64,000 bases of DNA. It comes from Streptomyces sedi (GTDB lineage: Bacteria > Actinomycetota > Actinomycetes > Streptomycetales > Streptomycetaceae). Position numbers and translations under genes: made by a program. The notes under the pieces were generated by a model that saw only the letters and a list, made by a program, of their open reading frames with translations, made no database searches and had not been told where the DNA came from. The DNA lies in contig NZ_VDGT01000009.1 of assembly GCF_006335015.1 (NCBI RefSeq), positions 124,001 to 188,000 on the forward strand, in the 5' to 3' direction. Shown here in pieces: positions 40,458 to 49,302 of this stretch. The first letter of the stretch is position 1. Every line of letters begins with the position of its first letter.

Positions 40458-41698
40458 TGCGGCGCGACCCCTCGTCACCGAGCCTGGGCATCGCCCTGGT
40501 CTCCGAGCACGCCAGCCCCCTGGTCGCCCTCGGCGGCGAGGACGCGGGCGGGCAGAACGTGCACGTGGCGCGGCTGGCCGGCGCGCTCGTCGACCGCGGC
40601 CACCGGGTGACCGTCTACACCCGGCGCGACTCCACCGCCCTGCCGGAGACCGTGCGGCCCCGCCCCGGCCTCACGGTGCGCCATGTGCCGGCCGGCCCGC
40701 CGTGCGAGGTGCCCAAGGACGAACTGCTGCCGTTCATGGGCGAGTTCGGCGCCCATCTGGAACGGGCGTGGGGCCGGGAGCGGCCCGACGTGGCGCACTC
40801 GCACTTCTGGATGTCGGGGCTGGCGGCGCTGGCCGGGGCCCGGCCGCACGGGGTGCCGCTGGTGCACACCTTCCACGCGCTCGGCCATGTCAAGCGGCGC
40901 CACCAGGGCAGCGCCGACACCAGCCCCGGCAGCCGCGTCGAGTGGGAGCGGCACCTGGGCGGCGCCTGCGACCTGACGGTGGCGACCTGCCGGGACGAGG
41001 TCGCCGAGCTGGCCGGCCTGGGGGTGCCGGCCGAGCGGGTGCGGGTGGTGCCCTGCGGGGTCGACCCCGAGCTGTTCACCCCCGTGGGCGACCGGCTGCC
41101 GCGCGGGCCCTGGCGGCACCGGCTGCTGCACCTCGGGCGGCTGGTGCCGCGCAAGGGCGCGGAGATCTCGCTGGCCGCGCTGGCCAGGCTGCCGGACGCC
41201 GAGCTGGTGATCGCCGGCGGCCCACCGGCCGACCGGCTCGCCGCCGACCCGGTGGCCGGGCGGCTGCGGCGGGCCGCCGAACGGCTGGGCGTCGCCGAAC
41301 GGGTGCGGTTCACCGGCGCGGTGCCGCACACCGAGGTGCCGTTCCTGATCCGCAGCGCCGACCTGGTGCTCTGCCCGGCCGACTACGAGCCGTTCGGGAT
41401 CGTGCCGCTGGAGGCCATGGCCTGCGGGGTGCCCGTGGTGGCCAGCGCCGTGGGCGGGCAGCGCGACACGGTCGCCGACCCGACGACCGGCCGGCTGGTG
41501 CCGCCGGGCGACCCGGTGGCGCTGGCCGACGCCGTCGCCGGGCTCCTCGCCGACCCGGCGGAACGCGCGGCCAGGGGCGCCGCCGGGCGGCGGCGGGTGC
41601 TGACCCGCTACCGCTGGGCGTCGGTCGCCGCCGCAACCGAGCGGGTCTATCTCGGCCTGCGGCACCGCTCCCCCGCCCCCGTCAGCGGCGCCGGGTGA
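40457..41698 (+). CDS. Glycosyltransferase family 4 (MshA-like)
   Basis: 413 residues. N-terminal GGEDAGGQNVHVARLAGALVDRGHRVTVYTR and the HSHFWMSGL segment match retaining GT4 enzymes such as MshA and sucrose synthase relatives. The C-terminal LGRLVPRKG, CPADYEPFGIVPLEAMACGVPVVAS and GLLADPAER complete the E-x7-E signature. All canonical residues are kept. TGATG coupled to the previous gene. A 77-nt gap separates it from GmhA. Confidence 0.92.
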   Translation: MRRDPSSPSLGIALVSEHASPLVALGGEDAGGQNVHVARLAGALVDRGHRVTVYTRRDSTALPETVRPRPGLTVRHVPAGPPCEVPKDELLPFMGEFGAHLERAWGRERPDVAHSHFWMSGLAALAGARPHGVPLVHTFHALGHVKRRHQGSADTSPGSRVEWERHLGGACDLTVATCRDEVAELAGLGVPAERVRVVPCGVDPELFTPVGDRLPRGPWRHRLLHLGRLVPRKGAEISLAALARLPDAELVIAGGPPADRLAADPVAGRLRRAAERLGVAERVRFTGAVPHTEVPFLIRSADLVLCPADYEPFGIVPLEAMACGVPVVASAVGGQRDTVADPTTGRLVPPGDPVALADAVAGLLADPAERAARGAAGRRRVLTRYRWASVAAATERVYLGLRHRSPAPVSGAG

Positions 41699-41775
41699 GC
41701 GCGCACGGACCGCGACGCGGTCCCCCGGCGCCCCACCGTTCGCCCCACCCCCCGTTCCAGGAAGGAGAGTTCGCC

Positions 41776-42408
41776 GTGGACGCGACACCCACCGCGCGGC
41801 AGCACTGCGCGTCACTCCAGGAGGCCCTGACCGCCTTCCAGCGCGACGGGAGGACCGGGCTCGCCGAGGCGGCCGAGTGGGGACGGCGGCTGGCGGGCGT
41901 GCTGCCGGCCGGCGGGCGGCTGCTGGCGGCGGGCAACGGCGGCAGCGCCGCGCAGGCGCAGCATCTGACGGCCGAGTTCGTGGGCCGCTACCGCGACGAA
42001 CGGCCGCCGTTCGCCGCCGTCGCGCTGCACGCGGAGACCTCGGCCGTGACCGCCATCGGCAACGACTACGGCTTCGAGCAGGTCTTCGCCCGGCAGGTCA
42101 CGGCGCACGGGCGGCCCGGCGACGTGGTGCTGCTGCTGTCCACGTCGGGCGGCAGCGGCAACCTGCTGGCCGCCGCCGAGGCGGCGCGCGACGCCGGGGT
42201 GCGGGTGTGGGCGATGACGGGGCCGGCGCCCAACCCGCTGGCCGCACGCGCCGACGCGGCGGTCACCGTCGACGCGCCCTCGACGGCCACCGTGCAGGAG
42301 TTGCATCTGGTGGCGCTGCACGTGGTGTGCGAGGCGTTCGACGAGGCGCTGGCCGACGCGGAACGCCGGCCCGCGCCGGCGGTCCTCTTCTCCCGGGAGG
42401 CGGCGTGA
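41776..42408 (+). CDS. gmhA: SIS-domain sedoheptulose-7-phosphate isomerase (GmhA)
   Basis: 210 residues. The phosphosugar-binding loop GNGGSAAQAQHLTAEFVGRY is the GmhA hallmark; LSTSGGSGNLLAAAE forms the second phosphate site, and VQELHLVALHVVCEAFD near the C-terminus matches the family. It isomerises sedoheptulose 7-phosphate to D-glycero-D-manno-heptose 7-phosphate, the first step of the heptose pathway. GTG at 41776 with GGAG upstream. Coupled (GTGA) to HldE. Confidence 0.92.
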   Translation: MDATPTARQHCASLQEALTAFQRDGRTGLAEAAEWGRRLAGVLPAGGRLLAAGNGGSAAQAQHLTAEFVGRYRDERPPFAAVALHAETSAVTAIGNDYGFEQVFARQVTAHGRPGDVVLLLSTSGGSGNLLAAAEAARDAGVRVWAMTGPAPNPLAARADAAVTVDAPSTATVQELHLVALHVVCEAFDEALADAERRPAPAVLFSREAA

Positions 42409-43838
42409 AGGGGCGTGGACCGCTCGTCGTGGTGGGCGACGTCCTCCTCGACCGGGACATCACCGGCCGCGCCGACCGGCTGGCGCCCGACGCGCCCGTG
42501 CCGGTCGTCGAGGTCGCCTCGGAGCGCTGCCGGCCCGGCGGCGCCGGGCTGGCCGCGGCGCTGGCCGCCGCCGACGGCCGCGAGGTGGTGCTGGTCACCG
42601 CGCTCGGCGACGACGAGGCGAGCGAGACCGTGCGTTCCCTGCTGCCGCCCGGGGTGCGGTTGGCCGAACTGCCGCTGGAGGGCAGCCTGCCGGTGAAGTC
42701 CCGGGTGCTGGCCGGGGAACGGCCCGTGATCCGGCTCGACCGGGGCGGCGGCACGCCCGGCGCGCCCGGCGCGGAGGCCAGGGAGGCGCTGGCCGACGCC
42801 GGCTCCGTCCTGGTCGCCGACTACGGCCGGGGCACGGCCCGCGCGCTGCGCGCCGCGCTGGGGCGGGCCACCCGCGAGGTGCCCGTCGTGTGGGACCCGC
42901 ATCCGCGCGGCGACCAGCCCGTTCCCGGGGTGCGGATGGTGACGCCCAACGAGCGGGAGGCCCGCTGGTTCGTGCGGGAGCACTGCGCCGAGGCGGCGGG
43001 GCGCGGGATGGCCGTCGACGACGACTCGCTGCGGGCGCACAGCCTGCGCGGCGCGCTCCTGGCCGCGCACTGGAGCGCGCTGTCCGTCGCCGTCACGCTG
43101 GGGGCGCGCGGCGCGGTGCTCGCGCGGGCCGAGTGCGACGACCCGCAGTACACCCCGGTCACCGCCGACAGCGAGGGCGACCCCTGCGGCGCCGGCGACT
43201 GCTTCGCCGCGACCGCCGCCACCGTCCTGGCGGACGGCGGGCTGCCCTCGGAGGCCGTCGACCTCGCCACCGAGGCCGCCGCCGCCTTCGTCTCCTCCGA
43301 CTGCGCCGACCGCGCCAGCTGGCGCGACGACCCGAGCCGCCCGCCGCGCGCCCCGGCCTCCGGCGCCAAGCCGCGCCGGATGGCCGAGATCACGGCGCTG
43401 GCCGACTCCGTGCGGCGGCGGGGCGGCACGGTGGTGGCGGCCGGCGGCTGCTTCGACCTGCTGCACGCCGGGCACGTGCGGTTCCTCCAGAACGCCAGGC
43501 GCACCGGCGACCTGCTCATCGTGTGCGTCAACTCCGACGCCTCGGTCCGCCGGCTCAAGGGCGAGGGCCGCCCGTTGAACCGCGCCGCCGACCGGGTGGC
43601 GGTGCTGGAGGCGCTGGGCTGCGTGGACGCGGTCGCCGAGTTCGGCGAGGACACCCCGCAGGAGCTGCTGCGGCTGCTGCGCCCCGACCTCTGGGTCAAG
43701 GGCGGCGACTACCGCGTCCAGGACCTGCCGGAGGCGGCGCAGCTGCGCGAGTGGAACGGGCAGGCCCTCGTCCTGCCCTATGTCGACGGCCTCTCCACCA
43801 CGGCGCTCGCCCTGCGGGCCGCCCGCGTCCCCTCGTGA
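42405..43838 (+). CDS. hldE: Bifunctional heptose-7-phosphate kinase/heptose-1-phosphate adenylyltransferase
   Basis: 477 residues, fused as in enterobacterial HldE. Residues 1-315 are a PfkB-type kinase with GDVLLDRDITGRADRLAPDAPVP, CRPGGAGL and the catalytic GDPCGAGDCFAAT near residue 265. Residues about 335-477 are the nucleotidyltransferase with GGCFDLLHAGHVRFLQ (HxGH at ~354-357) and GGDYRVQDL. It makes heptose 1,7-bisphosphate and activates heptose 1-phosphate. The HxGH and Asp/Gly motifs are intact, so both activities are likely. Together with GmhA and GmhB it gives a complete route to NDP-D,D-heptose; HldD, needed for the L,D-form, is not seen. Confidence 0.92.
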   Translation: MKGRGPLVVVGDVLLDRDITGRADRLAPDAPVPVVEVASERCRPGGAGLAAALAAADGREVVLVTALGDDEASETVRSLLPPGVRLAELPLEGSLPVKSRVLAGERPVIRLDRGGGTPGAPGAEAREALADAGSVLVADYGRGTARALRAALGRATREVPVVWDPHPRGDQPVPGVRMVTPNEREARWFVREHCAEAAGRGMAVDDDSLRAHSLRGALLAAHWSALSVAVTLGARGAVLARAECDDPQYTPVTADSEGDPCGAGDCFAATAATVLADGGLPSEAVDLATEAAAAFVSSDCADRASWRDDPSRPPRAPASGAKPRRMAEITALADSVRRRGGTVVAAGGCFDLLHAGHVRFLQNARRTGDLLIVCVNSDASVRRLKGEGRPLNRAADRVAVLEALGCVDAVAEFGEDTPQELLRLLRPDLWVKGGDYRVQDLPEAAQLREWNGQALVLPYVDGLSTTALALRAARVPS

Positions 43839-43842
43839 CGCC

Positions 43843-44808
43843 GTGGCCCCCCGGCTGCTGGTGCTGCGGGCCCTGGGGCTCGGCGACCTGCTGACGGTGG
43901 TGCCGGCGCTGCACGCGTTGCGGGGCGCCTTCCCCGGCCACCGGCTGGTGCTGGCGGCGCCCGGCGCGCTGTCCGACGTCGTGGCGGCGGTGGGCGCGGT
44001 CGACGCGCTGCTGCCGGCCTCGGCGCCGGGGCGGGCCGTGCCGGAGCGCCTGGACTGGCGCGGCCCGCCGCCGGAGGTCGCGGTCGACCTGCACGGCAGG
44101 GACGCGCACAGCCTCCGCCCGCTGCTGGCGCTGAACCCCGGGCGCGTGATCAGCTACGCGCGCCCCCCGGCGCCGGCGTGGCGCGAACGCGAACACGAAC
44201 GCGCCCGCTGGTGCCGGCTGTTGCGCGGGCACGGCGTCCCGGCCGACCCGGCCCGCATCGGCCTCGCAGGGCCCCGCGCCCCCTCCCCCGCGCCGGGCGC
44301 CGTGCTGGTGCACCCGGGGGCCGAGGCGGTGGCCAGGCGCTGGCCGGCGGAACGGTTCGCCGTGGTCGCCAGGGCGCTCGCCGCCGACCACCGGGTGCTG
44401 GTCACGGCGGGCCCCGGCGAGGAACGGCTGGGCCACCGGGTCGCCGCCCTCGCCGGGCTGCCGCGCGCCGCGGTGCTCACCGGGCTGCCGCTGGCGGCGC
44501 TGTCCTCGCTGGTCGCCGAGGCACGCGCCGTGCTGGTCGGGGACACCGGAGTCGCCCATCTGGCGACCGCCCACGCCACCCCGTCCGTGGTGCTCTTCGG
44601 CCCGGTCGCGCCCGAACTGTGGGGCCCACCGCGCTCGTTCCGCCACCGCGCGCTCTGGCACCCGGGCCCGGGCGGCGACCCCCGCCCCGGCGACCCGCAC
44701 GGGCCGGAGCCCGACGCGCGGCTGCTGCGGATCACCGTGCCCGAGGTGCTCGCCGCGTTCGACCGGGTCACCTCCGGCGCCGAACGGGACGGCGGTCAGC
44801 CCACGTAG
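43843..44808 (+). CDS. Family-9 glycosyltransferase (heptosyltransferase-like) 2
   Basis: 321 residues. LLVLRALGLGDLLTVVPALHALR, VLVHPGAEAVARRWPAERFA and LVGDTGVAHLATAHATPSVVLFGP are diagnostic for GT9. The start is the GTG at 43843, 4 nt after HldE's stop. Its 3' end overlaps the convergent GT2 gene by 13 bp. Second GT9 of the cluster, so two heptosyl or related transfers are likely. Confidence 0.9.
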   Translation: MAPRLLVLRALGLGDLLTVVPALHALRGAFPGHRLVLAAPGALSDVVAAVGAVDALLPASAPGRAVPERLDWRGPPPEVAVDLHGRDAHSLRPLLALNPGRVISYARPPAPAWREREHERARWCRLLRGHGVPADPARIGLAGPRAPSPAPGAVLVHPGAEAVARRWPAERFAVVARALAADHRVLVTAGPGEERLGHRVAALAGLPRAAVLTGLPLAALSSLVAEARAVLVGDTGVAHLATAHATPSVVLFGPVAPELWGPPRSFRHRALWHPGPGGDPRPGDPHGPEPDARLLRITVPEVLAAFDRVTSGAERDGGQPT

Positions 44809-45698
44809 CGGCGGGCCGACGACTCCCGCTGCGCCTCCTCCAGCAGGCAGAGCCGGCGCTCCACCTCCGGCGGCACCGCGCGGCGTTCCCTCAGCACCCA
44901 CGGCAGGCCGGCGACCGCCCGCAGCAGCGCACCGGCCGTCGTGCGGTCCCTCGGCACCCCGCCGAGCACGGTCGCGGTGCGGCGCGCGGCGGAACGCGGC
45001 GAGCGGCGCAGCCACGTGAACCACAGGGTGTTGCGGATGCCGTCGGCGCGGCGGCGGGTCGGGTCGCGCAGCGCGGAGGGCCGGTGGTGGACCACCATCC
45101 GCTCCTCGAAGACCAGCCACCACCCGGCGGCCATCAGGTCGGCCGCCGTCAACTCCTCCTCGCCGCCCAGCCACAGCCGCCGGGAGAACCCGCCGACCCG
45201 CCGGAACGCCTCCGTCCTCAGCACCGTGGCGCCCGCCAGGAACGAGCCGAGCGCCGGCCCCGGCAGACCGGGCGGCCGTGGCAGCGGCGAGGAACGCAAC
45301 TCCGCCACGATCGGGTCCTCGACGCCCTCCGGCTCCACCACGATGCGGGCGGTGACCGTCGCCACCGAGGGATGGGCGTCCAGCACGGAGACGGCGGTCC
45401 CCAGCGCCCCCGGCTCCCACCAGGTGTCGTCGTCGCAGAACGCGACATAGGGCGTCGTGACCTCCCGCACGCCCAGGTTCCGGCCCACCGCGCCCAGGTT
45501 GGCGCCGGGGGTCAGCAGCCGCACGTCCGGATGGTGCCGGGCGACGGCCTCGGCGGTGCCGTCGGTGGACGCGTTGTCCACGACGACCACCGGCGGACGC
45601 TCCGGGAGCGCCGCCAGCCGCTCCAGCGTGCCCAGCAGCTCGGCGCGCCGGTTGTGCGTGATGACCAGCACGGTCACCCGCGGCTCAGCCGGCGGCAC
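44796..45698 (-). CDS. Glycosyltransferase family 2, gene A
   Basis: 300 residues, GT2 with PRVTVLVITHNRRAELLGTLERL at the start, VVDNASTDGTAEAVA, YVAFCDDDTWWEPGAL (DDD metal site) and EEELTAADLMAAGWWLVFEE. The C-terminal third is Arg-rich (LRRSPRSAARRTATVLG) and predicted to be cytoplasmic/membrane-peripheral. GTG at 45698 overlaps the end of GT2 gene B by 14 nt. Likely a homologous pair arising by duplication. Confidence 0.88.
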   Translation of the reverse strand: MPPAEPRVTVLVITHNRRAELLGTLERLAALPERPPVVVVDNASTDGTAEAVARHHPDVRLLTPGANLGAVGRNLGVREVTTPYVAFCDDDTWWEPGALGTAVSVLDAHPSVATVTARIVVEPEGVEDPIVAELRSSPLPRPPGLPGPALGSFLAGATVLRTEAFRRVGGFSRRLWLGGEEELTAADLMAAGWWLVFEERMVVHHRPSALRDPTRRRADGIRNTLWFTWLRRSPRSAARRTATVLGGVPRDRTTAGALLRAVAGLPWVLRERRAVPPEVERRLCLLEEAQRESSARRYVG

Positions 45699-46557
45699 GG
45701 GCCACCTCCACCCGGCGGATGTCGGCCTCCACGCCCGCCGGCAGCCGGCGCCTGGCCGCCAGGGCCGCGGGCAGCCGGGGCAGCAGCTGCCCCAGCGCCC
45801 GCCGGGCGGCACGGTCGGCCCGCGCGCTCCTGGCCAGCCGCCAGGTGTGGCGGGCGGCCACCGGCAGCGGGCGCCGCAGCCAGCTGGTCAGCGCCTCGTT
45901 GCGGTGCAGCAGCGTGGCGCGGTCCGGCCGGGGCCCGGAGTCCGGCCGGTGCACGGCGGTGACCGCGGGCGCGTGGCAGACCAGCCAGCCGGCGGCGGCC
46001 AGGTCGTAGGCCAGCAGGGTCTCCTCGGCGCCGAAGAAGAGCAGCGGGTGGAAGCCGCCGACACCCAGGAACGCGGTCCGCCGCACCACGGCGGCGCAGC
46101 CGAGAAAGCCCAGCACCCGGGGGCCCGGCAGCCCGTCGCCCCCGCCGAGGGGCGAACCGGCCAGCACCTCGTTGAGCGGGTCGGGGCCGCCCGCCGGAGA
46201 GACCCGGGTGCGGGCGGCGACCAGCCCGATGCGGGGGTCGGCCTCCAGGATCCCCACGGCGCGGGCCAGCGCGCCCGACTCCCACCAGGAGTCGTCGTCG
46301 CTGAACGCCACATACGGGTGGTCGAGCGCCCTGACCCCCTCGGTGCGGGCCAGCGCGCCACGGTTGGCGGGCAGCGCCAGCAGGCCGACCCCGGGGAAAC
46401 GTTCACGCACCACCGAGCGGGTCCCGTCGTGGGACGCGTTGTCCACCACCAGGACCGAGGGCCGCTCGGGCAGGCCGGTCAACCGCTCCAGGGTGTCGGC
46501 GAGCCGGTCGGCACGGTTGCGGGTGGCGATGACCACCGCGATCGAGTCAGGACGCAC
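45685..46557 (-). CDS. Glycosyltransferase family 2, gene B
   Basis: 290 residues. The same GT2 arrangement as gene A (VVIATRNRADRLADTLERL, VVDNASHDGTRS, YVAFSDDDSWWESGAL, GAEETLLAYDLAAAGWLV). Very similar in domain layout to gene A, so a duplication is likely. Transcribed on the minus strand toward the cluster, overlapping gene A. GTG start at 46557; no strong ribosome site is seen. Confidence 0.87.
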   Translation of the reverse strand: MRPDSIAVVIATRNRADRLADTLERLTGLPERPSVLVVDNASHDGTRSVVRERFPGVGLLALPANRGALARTEGVRALDHPYVAFSDDDSWWESGALARAVGILEADPRIGLVAARTRVSPAGGPDPLNEVLAGSPLGGGDGLPGPRVLGFLGCAAVVRRTAFLGVGGFHPLLFFGAEETLLAYDLAAAGWLVCHAPAVTAVHRPDSGPRPDRATLLHRNEALTSWLRRPLPVAARHTWRLARSARADRAARRALGQLLPRLPAALAARRRLPAGVEADIRRVEVARAAG

Positions 46558-46689
46558 CCCGCCCGAGTGCCCGCGCCCGCCCCGGCGAAACGGCCCCGCG
46601 TTGCCTCGGCGGCGCGTTCCGGCCTTCTTCGGAGGGCGCGTGCGCCGTCCCGCCGCTGGAGGAGGGCGGGCGGGCCGCGCGCGGCGGCG

Positions 46690-47124
46690 TCACGGCGCCG
46701 GCGCCGGCCCGTCGTCCGCGCCGGCCCGGTGGCGGGAGCGCGCCTCGTTGATCTCCGGCGCGTTGCGCACCGCCCAGTCCGCCAGGGCGGAGAGCGGCTC
46801 CAGCAGCCCGCGCCCGAGCGGCGTCAGGCTGTACTCGACGCTGGGCGGCACCGTCGGGTGGACGTCGCGCCGCACCAGCCCGTCGGCCTCAAGGCCGCGC
46901 AGCGTGCGGGTCAGCATCCGCTGGCTGATGCCCTCGACGGCGCGGTGCAGCTCGTTGTAACGGTGCGGGCGACCGCCGAGCAGGATCACCAGCAGCACGC
47001 TCCACTTGTCACCCACCCGCCGGAAGACGTCGCCCGCCGGGCAGGCGGCGAGCTCGTCGGCCGGGACCGGCCGGGGCAGCTCGTGGGCGAGTACCGAGGG
47101 AACACCGGTGTGCGCAGCGGACAT
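46690..47124 (-). CDS. HxlR-family transcriptional regulator
   Basis: 144 residues. The HxlR pattern is clear: CPAGDVFRRVGDKWSVLLVILLGG, RYNELHRAVEGISQRMLTRTLRGLEADGLVRR and YSLTPLGRGLLEPL. A conserved Cys29 at the start of the DNA-binding domain is typical of redox- or aldehyde-responsive members. ATG at 47124; it is divergent from an SDR gene (74-nt gap), the usual HxlR target arrangement. Confidence 0.92.
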   Translation of the reverse strand: MSAAHTGVPSVLAHELPRPVPADELAACPAGDVFRRVGDKWSVLLVILLGGRPHRYNELHRAVEGISQRMLTRTLRGLEADGLVRRDVHPTVPPSVEYSLTPLGRGLLEPLSALADWAVRNAPEINEARSRHRAGADDGPAPAP

Positions 47125-47198
47125 CAAACTGCCTTCTTTCGGACAGCGGGCGGTACGGCCGACGATGGTGCGGCCCCGACCAAGCCTAGGAGGACAGC

Positions 47199-48236
47199 GT
47201 GCGACCCGACTCGCGCAAGACCGTGGTGATCAGCGGCGGAACGAACGGGATGGGCCGCGCGACGGCCCTGGCCCGACTCGCGCGCGGGGACCGGGTGGTG
47301 GTGATCGGCAGCGACGAGGCCAGGGGGCGCGCGCTGTGCGAGGCGGCCGACAACCCCCGGCTCGACTTCCTGCGGGCCGACCTCTCCTCGATCGCCGAGA
47401 ACGAACGGGTCGCCGCCCGGCTCGGCGAGGAGCACGAGTCGGTGGACGCGCTGCTGCTGTTCGCCAACCGGGTCAACCCGAAGCGCCGGGAGACCGTCGA
47501 CGGGCTGGAGTCGACCTTCGCCCTCTACTACCTCAGCCGCTATCTGCTCGGCCACCGGCTGCGCCCGCTGCTGGACGCCGGCGCGGACCCGTTGATCGTC
47601 AACGTGGCCGGCGTCGGGAACAAGGCCGGGCGGGTGCACTGGGACGACCCCCAACTGACCCGCTCCTACGGCCAGGTGCGGGCCCAGCTCCAGGCCGGGC
47701 GGGCCAACGACCTGCTCGGCGTCGCCTTCGCCGAAGGGGGCGAGGGGCGGGCCCGCTATGTGCTGTACCACCCCGGCTTCACCCGCAGCGGCGTCGACGG
47801 CCACCCGAACCCGGTGGTGCGCGGGGCGCTGCGCGGGCTGGCCCGCCTCTTCGCGCGGCCGGTGGACGAGGCGGTGCGGCCGGTCGTGCGCTGGATCGAC
47901 GAGCCGCCGACGGAGCCGCTCACCGCGGTCGACCGGGGTAAGCCGGTCGACCGTTCGCTGGCCACCCTCGACCCCGAGGCGGCTGCCCGACTGGCCGACT
48001 ACACCGAGGCGTTGCTGAGCGAACGCCGGCGCGACGCCGCCTCGGGCGACGCCGCCTCGTCGAGGCGACGCGGGCCTTCCTCGGGGGACGGCCGCCCGAC
48101 CCGAGGCGCACAGCCGTGCACGCGGGGATCGGCCGCTTCGCCGCCGAACTCCGCGCGGAGCGCGGCGGGCGGCTCGTCGGCGGCGGGCGGCTCGCCGCCG
48201 ACTCGCCGCTGCCAGCAGCCGCCCAGAAGCTCGTGA
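47199..48236 (+). CDS. SDR-family oxidoreductase, atypical active site and suspicious tail
   Basis: 345 residues as an ORF. The N-terminus has SGGTNGMGRATALA, and LIVNVAGVGNKAGRVHWDD is in the usual Ser region, but the YxxxK motif reads YGQVR, so the classical lysine is absent. After about residue 280 (ADYTEALLSERR) the reading becomes low-complexity Ser/Gly/Arg, and a shifted frame reads LVEATRAFLGG and onward like real protein, next to a 13-bp direct repeat (GCGACGCCGCCTC, ~48035-48060). The natural stop may therefore have been lost. GTG start with GGAGG. Divergent from HxlR, its probable controller. Confidence 0.75.
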   Translation: MRPDSRKTVVISGGTNGMGRATALARLARGDRVVVIGSDEARGRALCEAADNPRLDFLRADLSSIAENERVAARLGEEHESVDALLLFANRVNPKRRETVDGLESTFALYYLSRYLLGHRLRPLLDAGADPLIVNVAGVGNKAGRVHWDDPQLTRSYGQVRAQLQAGRANDLLGVAFAEGGEGRARYVLYHPGFTRSGVDGHPNPVVRGALRGLARLFARPVDEAVRPVVRWIDEPPTEPLTAVDRGKPVDRSLATLDPEAAARLADYTEALLSERRRDAASGDAASSRRRGPSSGDGRPTRGAQPCTRGSAASPPNSARSAAGGSSAAGGSPPTRRCQQPPRSS

Positions 48237-48444
48237 GGGCGCGTGCGTGAGGGCGCGTGCGGCTCGTGCTGGCGCGTGTCCGTGCCGCCGCGCGCCGGGG
48301 TGAGCGCCGGTTTCCGGCCGAGTTCGTGGCCGCCGGCGGGCGGCGGGCGGCGCTGACCGGTCAACTCCCGCGCGGCAGCGAGCGTTTCGCGCCGCGCGGG
48401 GCGGACGCCGGGAACCTTTCGGCAATCCCTGTGTCACGGGACTG

Positions 48445-48471
48445 TTGCGCGAGGGTGTGCGCGGGTAAGGT
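48445..48471 (+). promoter_or_regulatory. Candidate LPMO promoter
   Basis: TTGCGC (48445-48450) and TAAGGT (48466-48471), 15-nt spacer; shifting the -35 to TGTTGC gives 17 nt. The predicted start is just before the CebR box. Confidence 0.45.
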
Positions 48472-48481
48472 CCCCATAACC

Positions 48482-48497
48482 TTGGGAGCGCTCCCAA
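48482..48497 (+). promoter_or_regulatory. CebR-type operator TGGGAGCGCTCCCA
   Basis: TTGGGAGCGCTCCCAA, a perfect 16-bp dyad whose 14-bp core equals the known CebR consensus of streptomycete cellulose-utilisation genes. It lies 54-69 nt upstream of the LPMO ATG, downstream of the predicted -10, so bound repressor would block elongation until cellobiose or cellotriose is present. Confidence 0.88.
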
Positions 48498-48550
48498 ACC
48501 GGAACGAAGTCTCAACTCCCCACCCCCTTCCGGAAGACGGAGATCGCACG

Positions 48551-49228
48551 ATGCACGCAGACACCCCCACCCGCCGCTGGACGCTGCGGGTGGTCACCCC
48601 GGCGCTGGCGGCCGTGGTCGCCCTCGTCGCCCTGTTTCTGAGCCCGCTCACCAACTCGGCCAGCGCACACGGCTCGATCGTGGACCCGGCAGGCCGCGCC
48701 TACGGCTGTTGGGACCGCTGGGGCGGCGACCACATGAACCCGGCCATGGAGCAGGAAGACCCCATGTGCTGGCAGGCGTTCCAGGAAAACCCCAACACCA
48801 TGTGGAACTGGATGAGCCTGTTCCAGGAGAACCTGGCCGGGAACTGGCAGAGCGCCATCTCGGACGGGAACCTGTGCAGCGCCGGTGACGCGCAGGGCGG
48901 GCTGGCCAGCTCGCTGGACACCGTCGGCCCCTGGACCACGACCGACGTCGACAACGACTTCAGCGTGCACCTGTACGACACGGCCAGCCACGGTGCGGAC
49001 TTCTTCGAGGTCTACGTGACCAAGCAGGGGTTCGACCCGACGACGGACGCGTTGGGCTGGGGTGACCTGGAACTGGTCGAGACGACCGGCAGCTACCCGC
49101 CGGCCTCGGACATCACGTTCGACGTCAGCGCGCCGGGCCGCACGGGCAACCACATCGTCTACACGATCTGGCAGGCGTCGCACCTGGACCAGACGTACTT
49201 CATCTGCAGCGACGTCAACTTCGGCTAA
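48551..49228 (+). CDS. Secreted AA10 lytic polysaccharide monooxygenase
   Basis: 225 residues. A signal peptide with basic TRRW n-region and long hydrophobic core ends in ASA, leaving His40 as the mature N-terminus (HGSIVDPAGRAYGCW). His40 plus His147 in TASHGADFFEVYV make the histidine brace that binds copper; F/Y in QTYFICSDVNF is the axial residue. Catalytic domain only, no carbohydrate-binding module. Acts outside the cell on chitin or cellulose. Controlled by a CebR box. Confidence 0.93.
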   Translation: MHADTPTRRWTLRVVTPALAAVVALVALFLSPLTNSASAHGSIVDPAGRAYGCWDRWGGDHMNPAMEQEDPMCWQAFQENPNTMWNWMSLFQENLAGNWQSAISDGNLCSAGDAQGGLASSLDTVGPWTTTDVDNDFSVHLYDTASHGADFFEVYVTKQGFDPTTDALGWGDLELVETTGSYPPASDITFDVSAPGRTGNHIVYTIWQASHLDQTYFICSDVNFG

Positions 49229-49302
49229 GGGGTGAGGGCGAGGACGACTACCCACCTGGCCGGTGCCGCACCGTAGTCGTCCAACCCCCGCCACAAATGC
49301 AC

